From NCBI RefSeq assembly GCF_018138715.1, contig NZ_JAGSHX010000006.1:124001-188000 (forward strand): a stretch of DNA of 64,000 nt, read 5' to 3'. The notes under the pieces were generated by a model, which was not told the DNA's origin, did not search any database, and was given only the letters and a program-made list of their open reading frames with translations. This stretch comes from Streptomyces asiaticus. GTDB taxonomy: Bacteria > Actinomycetota > Actinomycetes > Streptomycetales > Streptomycetaceae. The position numbers and the translations under genes are program-made. Position 1 is the stretch's first letter; the number at the start of each line of letters is the position of its first letter. This document shows positions 19,273-40,175 of the stretch, in pieces.

Positions 19273-20237
19273 AGCACACGGCGACACGGGCGCTCGACGG
19301 TCTGCGCAGACTGGCCGGGATGGCCACGACCCTCCTGGTCACCTCGTTCCTGGTGTTCTCCTCGCTGTACCTGGCGCCCGGCGACCCGGCGAGCTTCCTG
19401 GTGCGCGGCCGCAGCGCGAGCCCGCGGGAACTCGCCGAGATCCGCCACCAGTACGGGTTCGACCAGCCGTTCCTGGTCCGGTACGGGCACTGGCTGGACC
19501 AGGTGCTGCACGGCGACTTCGGCCGGTCCTACGTCTTCCACCAGGACGTCAGCTCGGTCATCTGGTCGCGCCTGCCGGCCACGCTGCTGCTGGTCGGGGT
19601 GTCGGCACTGCTCATCGCGGTGGTGGGCATCGCGGCGGGCATGGTCGGCGCGCTGCGCCGCGGCACACGGACCGACTCCGCGCTGGTGCTTCTGGTGACG
19701 GTGGGGGCCGCCGCCCCCGCCTTCGTCGTCGCGGTGCTGCTGAGGTCGCAGTTCGGGGTGCGGCTCGGCTGGTTCCCGACCATCGGCAACGGCACCGGCG
19801 TGCTCGACCGGCTGCATCATGTGGTGCTTCCGGCGGTGGCCCTGTCGGTGACGTTCATGGCGCTGGTGACCCGGGTGACCCGCTCGGCGATGCTGGAGGA
19901 GCTCGGCCGTGAACACGTCGAGGTCTCGGTGAGCCGTGGCACACCACGGTGGACCGTGATCCGGTGTCATGTGCTGCGCAACGCGCTCGGGCCGATCGTC
20001 ACCGTCTCCGCGCTCCTGATCTCGGGAATGCTGGTGAGCACCTCCATCGTGGAGACCGCGTTCGGGATGTCGGGCGTGGGATCGCTGCTCGTGCAGTCGG
20101 TCAACCAGATGGACTTCCAGGTGGTGCAGGCGATCGTGCTGCTCGTGGTGGCCGCGTTCGTCGTGGTCAACGCCCTGGTGGACGTGGCACATCCGCTGAT
20201 CGATCCGCGGGTGGCGGCAGCGGGGAGCGCACGATGA
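19269..20237 (+). CDS. ABC importer permease, DppB type
   Basis: A 322-residue inner-membrane permease with about six transmembrane segments. The DppB-type N-terminal signature is present (LVFSSLYLAPGDPASF, then RYGHWLDQVLHGDFGRS), and an EAA-type coupling loop lies near SRGTPRWTVIRCHVLRNALG. The ATG at 19269 overlaps the stop of the binding-protein gene by ATGA; the in-frame upstream GTG would extend only into that gene. The end overlaps the next permease by ATGA. Confidence 0.92.
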   Translation: MKHTATRALDGLRRLAGMATTLLVTSFLVFSSLYLAPGDPASFLVRGRSASPRELAEIRHQYGFDQPFLVRYGHWLDQVLHGDFGRSYVFHQDVSSVIWSRLPATLLLVGVSALLIAVVGIAAGMVGALRRGTRTDSALVLLVTVGAAAPAFVVAVLLRSQFGVRLGWFPTIGNGTGVLDRLHHVVLPAVALSVTFMALVTRVTRSAMLEELGREHVEVSVSRGTPRWTVIRCHVLRNALGPIVTVSALLISGMLVSTSIVETAFGMSGVGSLLVQSVNQMDFQVVQAIVLLVVAAFVVVNALVDVAHPLIDPRVAAAGSAR

Positions 20238-21097
20238 GCGCGCAGATCCCAGATGTGGCGCGCGGGCCGGTCGCCCGGCTGCGGTCCTTGGGCGGCGGCT
20301 GGTCGCAGAACCTGTGCCTGCTGCTTCTGATCCTGTTCGTCCTCGTCTCGGTGTTCGCGCCGTGGCTCGCGCCGCAGGATCCGACCTACGGCGACCTCGG
20401 CTCGGGGCTCGTGGGCCCGAGCGCCGAGCATTGGCTGGGCACCGACCAGGGTGGGCACGACACGTTCTCGGCCCTCGTCGAAGGGGGTCGTACGAGCCTG
20501 GTCGGGCCGCTCACGGTGGTGCTGTTCTCCACCGCCACGGGCATCGCCGTCGGCCTGTTCACGGCCTGGCGGGGCGGCTGGGTCGACACCGTGATCGGGC
20601 GGCTGATCGACGTCCTGTTCGCCTTCCCCGCGCTGCTCGTCGCGATCCTCGCGGTGGCGGTCTTCGGCAAGGGGATGACGGCACCGGTGATCGCCATGTC
20701 CCTGGCGTACATGCCGTACACCGCCCGGCTGGTGCGCGGCCTCGCCCTTCAGGAGCAGGCCAGACCCTATATCGCCGCCTACCGCGTGCAGGGGCACTCC
20801 GGGGTGTTCGTCGCGGTCCGCCGACTGCTGCCGAACATCGGCCCGACCGTGCTCGCCCAGTCGACCGTCAACTTCGGCTACGCGCTGCTCGACCTCGCCG
20901 CCCTGTCCTTCCTGGGCCTCGGCGTTCAGCCGCCGACACCCGACTGGGGCGCGATGATCAACCAGAGTCAGGCCGCGGTGCTTCAGGGCCAGCCGCTGTC
21001 GTCGATCGTGCCCGCCGTCGCGGTCGTACTGGTCGTGGTCGCCTTCAACGTGGTCGGAGAGAACTTCGGCGACCGGCTCGCGGGGAGGGATTCCTGA
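20234..21097 (+). CDS. ABC importer permease, DppC type
   Basis: A 287-residue inner-membrane permease, partner of the DppB-type protein. It has the N-terminal OppC-like segment (FAPWLAPQDPT, then HWLGTDQGGHD), five to six transmembrane helices and an EAA-type loop around AAYRVQGHSGVFVAVRRLLPN. The start at 20234 is set by the ATGA overlap; a longer in-frame reading upstream is out of keeping with the family. The stop shares one base with the next ATG (TGATG). Confidence 0.92.
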   Translation: MSAQIPDVARGPVARLRSLGGGWSQNLCLLLLILFVLVSVFAPWLAPQDPTYGDLGSGLVGPSAEHWLGTDQGGHDTFSALVEGGRTSLVGPLTVVLFSTATGIAVGLFTAWRGGWVDTVIGRLIDVLFAFPALLVAILAVAVFGKGMTAPVIAMSLAYMPYTARLVRGLALQEQARPYIAAYRVQGHSGVFVAVRRLLPNIGPTVLAQSTVNFGYALLDLAALSFLGLGVQPPTPDWGAMINQSQAAVLQGQPLSSIVPAVAVVLVVVAFNVVGENFGDRLAGRDS

Positions 21098-22128
21098 TGG
21101 CACTGCTCGAGTACGAGGCGCTGAGCATCGCCCTGCCCGGCATGGCCCGCCCGGTCCTCGACGGCATCGATCTGACCGTGTCCGCAGGTGAGATCGTCGC
21201 CCTGGTCGGTGAATCCGGCTCCGGGAAGTCGGTCACCGCCCGCGCCGCCCTCGGCCTCTTCCCCGCGGGGGCGAAAGTCGAAGGCCACGTCCGGGTCGAT
21301 GGCACGGACCTGGTGAGTGCCGACGCCACCGGTCTGCGGACCATCCGTACGGCCAAGGCGTCGATGATCTTCCAGGACCCCAGGGCGGGCATCAACCCGG
21401 TGCGCCGCATCGGGGACTTCCTCACCGAGTCGCTGCGCGTCGGCCACGGCTGGACCAAGGACCGCGCGCACACCCGGGCCGCCGAACTGCTCGCCGCGGT
21501 CGGCCTCCCGGACCCCGCCCGCCACCTCAAGCAGTATCCGCACCAGCTCTCCGGCGGCATGCTCCAGCGCGTCATGATCGCCGGAGCGCTCACCACCGAA
21601 CCCCGGCTGCTGCTGTGCGACGAACCGACCACCGCCCTCGACGTCAGCACCCAGGCCGAGATCATGGCCATCCTGGGACGGCTGCAACGCGAACGCGACC
21701 TGGGCCTGCTCCTCATCACCCACGACATCGAACTCGCGGCCGCCACCTGCGACCGCGTCTATGTGATGTACGCCGGGCGGATCGTGGAGACAGCGCCCAC
21801 CGCCGAACTCTTCGCCGCTCCTCGCCACCCCTACACCGCGGGCCTGCTCGGCTCGTCTCCTCCCCTGTCGGTGCCGAGCGGCCCGCCCGCCCGGCTGACT
21901 CCGATCCCCGGGGCCCCGATGGGTCTGCTCGACTCCGCCCCCGGCTGCTCCTTCGCGGCCCGCTGCCGCTTCGCCCGGCCCGGCGTCTGCGACCAGTCAC
22001 CACCGGCCCTGGAGCGGCACGGCACGGCGCTGGTCGCCTGCCACCGCGCCGACGACCTCACCTCCGCACCCGACGCGCTCGCCGCGACGGCGACCGCTCC
22101 CGACTCACCCCAGCTGGAGGACGGTTGA
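21097..22128 (+). CDS. ABC importer ATPase, DppD type
   Basis: A 343-residue ATP-binding subunit. Walker A is GESGSGKS (about 38-45), the signature is LSGGMLQR, and Walker B is LLLCDEPTTALD. The C-terminal oligopeptide-transporter domain carries the cysteine-rich end CSFAARCRFARPGVC typical of DppD/OppD. It starts at TGATG with the permease stop. The end overlaps the next gene (TTGA). Confidence 0.93.
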   Translation: MALLEYEALSIALPGMARPVLDGIDLTVSAGEIVALVGESGSGKSVTARAALGLFPAGAKVEGHVRVDGTDLVSADATGLRTIRTAKASMIFQDPRAGINPVRRIGDFLTESLRVGHGWTKDRAHTRAAELLAAVGLPDPARHLKQYPHQLSGGMLQRVMIAGALTTEPRLLLCDEPTTALDVSTQAEIMAILGRLQRERDLGLLLITHDIELAAATCDRVYVMYAGRIVETAPTAELFAAPRHPYTAGLLGSSPPLSVPSGPPARLTPIPGAPMGLLDSAPGCSFAARCRFARPGVCDQSPPALERHGTALVACHRADDLTSAPDALAATATAPDSPQLEDG

Positions 22129-22955
22129 CCAGCGAGACGGACACGCTGCTCCACGTGAGCGGTCTGCGCAAGACCTACCGGACGGGAAAGGCTGAGCTCG
22201 TCGCGGTCGACGACCTGTCGTTCTCCGTACGGGCCGGCGGCGCGCTCGGCATCGTGGGAGAGTCGGGCTCCGGCAAGACGACCACGGCCCGGATGCTGAT
22301 CGGCCTCGAACGCCCCGACGCGGGACGGATCCTGGTCCAGGGTGAGCCGCTGACCGCGTCCGTACGGGGCAAGGCGGCCCGCCTCGCCCGGGCCAAGGCG
22401 GTCCAGATCGTCTTCCAGGACCCGTACCTCTCGCTCGACGCGCGCATCAGCGTCGGCGCGACCATCGACGGGGTGCTGCGCCTGCACGGCCTGACGGACC
22501 GGGCGGACCGGGCCGCCCGCACCAGGGAGCTGCTCGCCCAGGTCGGCCTCGGTGAGCGCGAGGCGGCCGCGCTCCCCCGCAGGCTCTCCGGCGGCCAGCG
22601 TCAACGCGCCGCGATCGCACGGGCGTTGGCCGTCGAGCCCGCCGTGCTCGTGCTCGACGAGGCGGTGTCGGCCCTCGACGTATCCGTACAGGCACAGGTG
22701 CTCAATCTCCTGTGGGACATCCGCCGCGACACCGGCATCGGCCTGGTCTTCGTCAGCCACGACCTGGCCGTCGTGCGATACGTGTGCGACGAGGCGCTCG
22801 TTCTGTACCGGGGCCGCACGATGGAACACCGGCCCGTCGCGGACCTCCTCACCGACCCCGGACACCCCTACACACAGCTCCTGCTGGCGTCCGTCCCCCG
22901 ACCGGGCTGGGACCCCGACTCGATCAGCGGCCGACGCCGGGAGCACAGCGGTTGA
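22125..22955 (+). CDS. ABC importer ATPase, DppF type
   Basis: A 276-residue second ATPase subunit. Walker A is GESGSGKT (about 45-52), signature LSGGQRQR, Walker B VLVLDEAVSALD, with the H-loop in FVSHDLAVV. I place the start at TTG 22125, which overlaps the previous stop and follows GGAGGA by three bases; the alternative is GTG 22155. The usual C-terminal oligopeptide cysteine tail is reduced compared with its partner. It is the last gene of the operon, and transcription converges with PKS-D. Confidence 0.92.
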   Translation: MTSETDTLLHVSGLRKTYRTGKAELVAVDDLSFSVRAGGALGIVGESGSGKTTTARMLIGLERPDAGRILVQGEPLTASVRGKAARLARAKAVQIVFQDPYLSLDARISVGATIDGVLRLHGLTDRADRAARTRELLAQVGLGEREAAALPRRLSGGQRQRAAIARALAVEPAVLVLDEAVSALDVSVQAQVLNLLWDIRRDTGIGLVFVSHDLAVVRYVCDEALVLYRGRTMEHRPVADLLTDPGHPYTQLLLASVPRPGWDPDSISGRRREHSG

Positions 22956-22960
22956 CGCAC

Positions 22961-22992
22961 CGGCGGTCGCGGGCCCGGGCCCGCGGCCGCCG
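22961..22992. terminator. 32-nt near-perfect palindrome between converging operons
   Basis: All 16 base pairs of this inverted repeat match apart from one T/G wobble (22967/22986). The core is GCGGGCCCGGGCCCGC. It lies in the 38-bp gap between the ABC ATPase stop and the PKS-D stop and can fold from either transcript. There is no U-tract, so it would act as a factor-assisted or I-shaped GC terminator, common in Streptomyces. Confidence 0.75.
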
Positions 22993-22993
22993 G

Positions 22994-25900
22994 TCAGACC
23001 CCGAGTTCGCGGTCGATGAGGGCGAACACCTCATCGGCGGTGGCCGCCGTCAGATCCTGCTCGCCCGCGGGCTCATCGGTCTCCTGCGCGGTGGCGGTGT
23101 ACTTCCACACCAGGGCCTGCAACCGGTTCACCAGACCGGCGCGCCGCGGATCGCCGGCCGGCAGCCCGGCCAGTGCGGCCTCGAGCTCGTCGAGGTGTCC
23201 GGACGCCGGATGTGCCGCGTCGGCCTCCCCGGGGTCCACCTCGGTCAGCAGATGACCCGCCAGTGTGCGAGGTGTCGGATAGTCGAACACCACCGTGGTC
23301 GGCAGGCTCAGGCCCGTGGCGGCGCGCAGCCGGTTCCTGAGCTCCACGGCCGCGATGGAGTCGAACCCCAGCTCCTTGAACGGGCGGTCCGGCTCGACCG
23401 CCTCCGGCGCCGGATAGTGCAGTACGGCCGCCACATGGGCCCGCACCAGGGCCAGCAGCCGCTCGACCCGCTCGTCCTCGGGCAGGGCGGCCAGCTCCCG
23501 CCGCAGCGCCGCCGCCTCGTCGGTGCCGGTGTCCTCGGCGGGTCCCCGCGCGGCCTCGATGGCCTGGCGGGCGGCCGGGACACCGTCGAAGAGCCTGCTG
23601 GGACGGGCGAGGGTGAACAGCGGCGCGAAGCGCTCCCATGCCACATCGGCGACGGTGACGCCCTGATCGTCGTGGTCGAGCACCTGGCGCAGCGCGGTCA
23701 GCGCCGGCCGGGGGTCCAGCGGGGACAGGCCCTGCCGCCGGGAGCGCTCGGTGTGCGAGGTCGCCGTCGCGTCCGCCGCCTCAGCGCCGCACGGCAGGTC
23801 CCACAGCCCCCACGCGATCGAGACGGTGGGCCGTCCGTCGGCCCGGTCGTGCCGGGCCAGCGCGTCGAGGCAGGCGGTGGCGGCCGCGTAGGAGCCGTGG
23901 TCCTTGCTGCCCCAGGACGCGGCGACGGTGGAGAAGTACACCACGGTGTCCTCGGGGCCCATGCCGCACAGTTCGTCCAGGTAGCGCCCGGTGTCGTCCA
24001 GGTGGGCGCGGATCTCCCCGGCCAGCCGCCGCGGGGTGAGCTCCATCAGCGGGGCCAGCTCGCCGGAGGCCGAGGTGTGGACGATGGTCCCGATCCGTCC
24101 GTTCTCCTCCGCCACGCGCTCGACGAGGCGCGCGGTGGCTTCCCGGTCGTCGGGCGCGTGGTCGGCCACGGTGAGTCCGGTCCCGAGCGCGTCCAGTTCG
24201 GCCGTCAGCTCCACGGCGCCGGGGGCATCGCCGCCTCCCGGGCACAGCATCACGATGTGTTCCGCCCCGTCGGCGGCCAGGTGGCGGGCGACCTGGGCGG
24301 CGGGTCCTTCGGCGGTTCCGGTGATGAGCACGGTACCGCGGGGCTTCCAGGTGCGCCGCGGGGCCCGGCCGCCGATCGGGTCGGGGACCAGCCGACGTCC
24401 GTACGCACCGGCCGGGCGCAGCGCCACCTCGTCCTCGCCCCGGCCACCAGTGAGCAGGGCGCGCAGCCGCTCCGCGTCGAGGGTGTCCGGGCTCGCGGGC
24501 AGATCCACCAACCCGCCCCACCGGTCGGGGTGTTCGAGGGCGGCCACCCTGCCGAGCCCCCACAGCTGGGCCTGGTGGGGAGCGTCGGGGGACTCCGAAT
24601 CGTCGATGGCGACCGCGCCGCGGGTGGCGCACCACAGGGGCGCGGTGACGGCGGCGTCCACCAGCGCCTGGAGCAGGGTGAGCGTGCCGGTCAGGCCGGG
24701 GGCCACGCCGGGGAGCGGCGGCGCGTCGTCGTCCAGGGCCAGCAGCGACAGGACGCCCGTCGGTGGCGGCTCCTCGGCGCACCGGGAGCGCAGCAGCTCG
24801 GCGAGCCCTTCGCGGTCGATGTCCTCGGCCACCTCCAGCCGCCGCACCTGGCCGCCGTCCGCGCCCAGGGCCCGTACGCAGGCGTCGGTCCAGGCGTCGG
24901 AGGCGCCCTTGGGGTGGACCACGAGCCAGGAGCCCCCCGCAGCGGGAGCGCTATCGGTGACGGGCCGCCATTCGACGCGGTAGCGCCAGGAGTCCACGGC
25001 GGAGCGCTCGCGCCGGGCGCGGCGCCATGTCGAGAGCGCGGGCAGCACGGTGCCCAGTGAGGTCCGGTGGCCGGTGTCGTCCGGGAGACTCAGCGTCTCG
25101 GAGAGCGCGCTCAGGTCCTCTCCCTCCACCGCGGCCCAGAACCGGGACTCCTCCTCGTCCGCCGCGGGCCGGGTGTCGAAGGACACCGAGTCGGCCAGCC
25201 AGTACCGCTCCCGCTGGAAGGCGTAGGTGGGCAGTTCGACGGTGCGCGGGGCGGCGGGGCCGGTGGGGTGGAGGGTGGTCCAGTCGACCGCCACGCCCGC
25301 GGTGAAGGCCAGCGCGAGGGACTCGATCAGCCGCGCCGGGCCGCCGTGGTCGCGCCGGAGCGTGGGCACGGTGGCGGCGTCGGCCCCGGCTTCTTCGAAG
25401 CTCTCCTGCATGCCGACGGTCAGCACGGGATGGGTGCTGCTCTCGATGAACACGCGGTGGCCATCGGCCAGCAGCGCCCGGACGGTGTCGGCGAACCGCA
25501 CCGGTTCACGGAGGTTGGTCACCCAGTAGCCGGTGTCCAGCGCGGTGGTGTCGATCCGGCCGGCGGTGACCGTGGAGTAGAACGCCACCGTGGACGCGAC
25601 CGGCCGGACACCGGCCAGGGCCTCCGTCAGCTCGTCGGCGATCTCGTCCACCTGGGGGCTGTGCGAGGCGTAGTCCACCTCGATCGGCCGCGCCCGGTCG
25701 CCCGCCTCCTGACACGCCGCCACGGCGTGCGCCACTTGCCCGGGCGGCCCGGAAATCACCGTGGACGAGGGGCCGTTGACGGCCGCGACGCCCACGGCCG
25801 CCGTCCGGTCGCCCAGCCCGGCCAGCAGCTTCTCGGCCCGCTCGCGGCTCACTCCCAGGGAGGCCATCGCCCCGCCACCGGCCAGCCGCCGTAACGCCTT

Positions 25901-27994
25901 GCTGCGCAGCGCCACGACCTTGGCGCCGTCCTCCAGTGACAGGGCCCCGGCCACCACGGCCGCCGCGATCTCGCCCTGGCTGTGCCCGATCACCGCCGCC
26001 GGACGTACGCCGTGGCCCGCCCACACCGCGGCGAGCGACACCATCACGGCCCACAGGACGGGCTGTACGACGTCGACACGGTCCAGGTGGCCCGCCCCGT
26101 CGGCGTCGCGCAACACATCGGTGAGGGACCAGTCGACGTACGGCGCCAGGGCACGCTCGCACTCCGCCACGCGGGCGGCGAACACGGGTGAGGCTTCGAG
26201 CAGTTCGGCCCCCATGCCCGCCCACTGCGAGCCCTGCCCGGGGAACACCAGCACCGGGCCCAGGTCCCCGGCCACGGCGGCGCCACCGGGGTGGACCAGG
26301 CCCGGGTGCGTCCCGCCGGTGGCCAGCGCCTCCACGGCCGCCATCAGTTCGTCGCGGGTCTCGCCCACGGCCACGGCCCGGTGGTCGAACACCGAGCGGG
26401 TGGTGACCAGCGACCAGCTCACCTCGGCGACGGACGCCCCCGGATCGACGGCCATCCGCCGGGCGAGCGCGGCCGCCTGCCCGCGCAGGGCCTGGGCACT
26501 ACGGGCGGACAGCACCCAGGGCAGCACCGCCGTCGCCACCGCTGTCGCCACGGGAGGGTGGTCGGCGGGCTCCTCCTGCCCGGCAGGGGGACTCGGCTCG
26601 GGGGCCTGCTCCAGGATCAGATGGGCGTTGGTGCCACTGATCCCGAACGAGGACACCCCGGCCCGGCGGGGGCGCTCGCCCCTCGGCCACGCCACCGGTT
26701 CCGTCAGCAGCCGTACCCCGCCGCCTTCCCACTCCACATGCGAGGTCGGCTCATCGATGTGCAGGGTGACCGGCAGCGTCTCGTGGCGGAGCGCCATCAC
26801 CATCTTGATCACACCGGCCACCCCGGCGGCCGCCTGGGCATGACCGATGTTCGACTTGAGCGACCCCAGCCACAGGGGGCGTTCAGCGGGCCGGTCCCGG
26901 CCGTAGGTGGCCAGCAGCGCGTGTGCCTCGATCGGGTCGCCGAGGGAGGTGCCCGTGCCATGGGCCTCCACCGCGTCGACCTGGTCGGCGGCGAGGCGTG
27001 CGTTGGCCAGCGCCTGGCGGATCACCCGTTCCTGCGACACGTCGTTGGGCGCGGTGAGGCCGTTGCTGGCACCGTCCTGGTTGACGGCCGAGCCCCGGAT
27101 CACCGCCAGCACCCGATGGCCGTTGCGCCGCGCGTCCGACAGCCGCTCCAGCAGCACCAGGCCGACGCCCTCGGAGAAGCCCGTGCCGTCCGCGGCGGCC
27201 GCGAAGGACTTGCAGCGGCCGTCGGGGGCCAGCCCGCGCTGCCGCGAGAACTCGGCGAACGCGGTCGGTGTGGTGAGCGCGGTGACCCCGCCCGCGAGCG
27301 CCAGATCGCATTCGCCCTGGCGCAGCGCCTGGCCCGCCAGATGCATCGCCACCAGCGACGACGAACACGCCGTGTCCACCGTCACCGCCGGGCCCTCCAG
27401 ACCGAAGGTGTACGCCACCCGGCCGGAGACCACACTGGTCAGGCTGCCGGTCGTGGCGTAGCCCTCGAACCCCTCGGGGACCTGGGGCATCCGGGACAGA
27501 TAGTCCTGGCTGGACACGCCCGCGTACACACCGGTCAGGCTGCCCTTCATCGTCACGGGGTCGACACCGGCGCGCTCGAACAGCTCCCAGGCCACCTCGA
27601 GCAGCAGCCGCTGCTGCGGATCCATCGCCAGGGCCTCGCGCGGGCTGATCCCGAAGAACTCCGCGTCGAAGCGGTCGGTGCCGGCCGCGCCGTCCAGGAA
27701 ACCGCCGTGCCGGACATAGCTGGTGCCGGGGTGGTCGGGGTCCGGGTGGTAGAGGCCCTCCAGATCCCAGCCGCGGTCGGTGGGGAAGGCGGTGATGCCG
27801 TCGCCACCGGAGGCCACCAGCTCCCACAGCTCCTCGGGGCAGCCGACACCACCCGGATAGCGGCAGGCCATGCTCACGATGGCCACCGGCTCCTGGGACC
27901 GCTCCTCCATCTCGCGCAGCCGCTGACGGGCCTGCCCGAGATCCACCGTGACCCGCTTCAGATACTGGCGGAGTTTCTCTTCCGTACCCGACAT
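22994..27994 (-). CDS. PKS-D: one module KS-AT-(inactive KR)-ACP (methylmalonyl)
   Basis: A 1666-residue PKS module that adds a methylmalonyl unit and leaves the beta-ketone. Docking helix [15 protein letters not shown] Cys210; AT GHSQG Ser672 and YASH (methylmalonyl); no DH; ACP Ser1546 in GFDSI; docking tail and no thioesterase. The KR is degenerate: TGTAEGPAA replaces TGGTGxLG, FSTVAAS has Thr for the usual second Ser, SYAAAT has Thr for the catalytic Asn (Tyr about 1369 is kept), and there is no LDD motif. In the nigericin reading this is module 9, whose retained ketone becomes the C13 spiroketal carbon. A TTA codon encodes Leu701. It follows PKS-C by 16 nt. Confidence 0.94.
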   Translation of the reverse strand: MSGTEEKLRQYLKRVTVDLGQARQRLREMEERSQEPVAIVSMACRYPGGVGCPEELWELVASGGDGITAFPTDRGWDLEGLYHPDPDHPGTSYVRHGGFLDGAAGTDRFDAEFFGISPREALAMDPQQRLLLEVAWELFERAGVDPVTMKGSLTGVYAGVSSQDYLSRMPQVPEGFEGYATTGSLTSVVSGRVAYTFGLEGPAVTVDTACSSSLVAMHLAGQALRQGECDLALAGGVTALTTPTAFAEFSRQRGLAPDGRCKSFAAAADGTGFSEGVGLVLLERLSDARRNGHRVLAVIRGSAVNQDGASNGLTAPNDVSQERVIRQALANARLAADQVDAVEAHGTGTSLGDPIEAHALLATYGRDRPAERPLWLGSLKSNIGHAQAAAGVAGVIKMVMALRHETLPVTLHIDEPTSHVEWEGGGVRLLTEPVAWPRGERPRRAGVSSFGISGTNAHLILEQAPEPSPPAGQEEPADHPPVATAVATAVLPWVLSARSAQALRGQAAALARRMAVDPGASVAEVSWSLVTTRSVFDHRAVAVGETRDELMAAVEALATGGTHPGLVHPGGAAVAGDLGPVLVFPGQGSQWAGMGAELLEASPVFAARVAECERALAPYVDWSLTDVLRDADGAGHLDRVDVVQPVLWAVMVSLAAVWAGHGVRPAAVIGHSQGEIAAAVVAGALSLEDGAKVVALRSKALRRLAGGGAMASLGVSRERAEKLLAGLGDRTAAVGVAAVNGPSSTVISGPPGQVAHAVAACQEAGDRARPIEVDYASHSPQVDEIADELTEALAGVRPVASTVAFYSTVTAGRIDTTALDTGYWVTNLREPVRFADTVRALLADGHRVFIESSTHPVLTVGMQESFEEAGADAATVPTLRRDHGGPARLIESLALAFTAGVAVDWTTLHPTGPAAPRTVELPTYAFQRERYWLADSVSFDTRPAADEEESRFWAAVEGEDLSALSETLSLPDDTGHRTSLGTVLPALSTWRRARRERSAVDSWRYRVEWRPVTDSAPAAGGSWLVVHPKGASDAWTDACVRALGADGGQVRRLEVAEDIDREGLAELLRSRCAEEPPPTGVLSLLALDDDAPPLPGVAPGLTGTLTLLQALVDAAVTAPLWCATRGAVAIDDSESPDAPHQAQLWGLGRVAALEHPDRWGGLVDLPASPDTLDAERLRALLTGGRGEDEVALRPAGAYGRRLVPDPIGGRAPRRTWKPRGTVLITGTAEGPAAQVARHLAADGAEHIVMLCPGGGDAPGAVELTAELDALGTGLTVADHAPDDREATARLVERVAEENGRIGTIVHTSASGELAPLMELTPRRLAGEIRAHLDDTGRYLDELCGMGPEDTVVYFSTVAASWGSKDHGSYAAATACLDALARHDRADGRPTVSIAWGLWDLPCGAEAADATATSHTERSRRQGLSPLDPRPALTALRQVLDHDDQGVTVADVAWERFAPLFTLARPSRLFDGVPAARQAIEAARGPAEDTGTDEAAALRRELAALPEDERVERLLALVRAHVAAVLHYPAPEAVEPDRPFKELGFDSIAAVELRNRLRAATGLSLPTTVVFDYPTPRTLAGHLLTEVDPGEADAAHPASGHLDELEAALAGLPAGDPRRAGLVNRLQALVWKYTATAQETDEPAGEQDLTAATADEVFALIDRELGV
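25892..25894 (-). other. TTA leucine codon in PKS-D (bldA control)
   Basis: Leu701, in the AT segment [10 protein letters not shown], is coded GCG-TTA-CGG. TTA is rare in Streptomyces and needs the bldA tRNA, so translation of PKS-D should depend on developmental stage. Confidence 0.85.
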
Positions 27995-28010
27995 CAGTCC
28001 TCACTCACGA

Positions 28011-40133
<12,123 letters not shown>

Positions 40134-40175
40134 GAGGTTTCACCCGGCCCTCAGCGGTCGTCGCGCGCGGCACAT

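Noticed and set aside
19949..20233. N-terminal extension of the second permease
   Set aside because: The added residues are Arg-rich and read the first permease gene out of frame. The ATGA start at 20234 gives the normal family length.
20314..21096. N-terminal extension of the DppD-type ATPase
   Set aside because: Out-of-frame reading of the permease; the family start MALLEYEALSI at 21097 is clear.
22994..27994. PKS-D as the final module with a beta-keto end (tetronate-type polyether)
   Set aside because: No glyceryl-ACP, FkbH-like or tetronate-forming genes are visible, and the ketone is explained by a spiroketal carbon. Not excluded until the left flank is seen.
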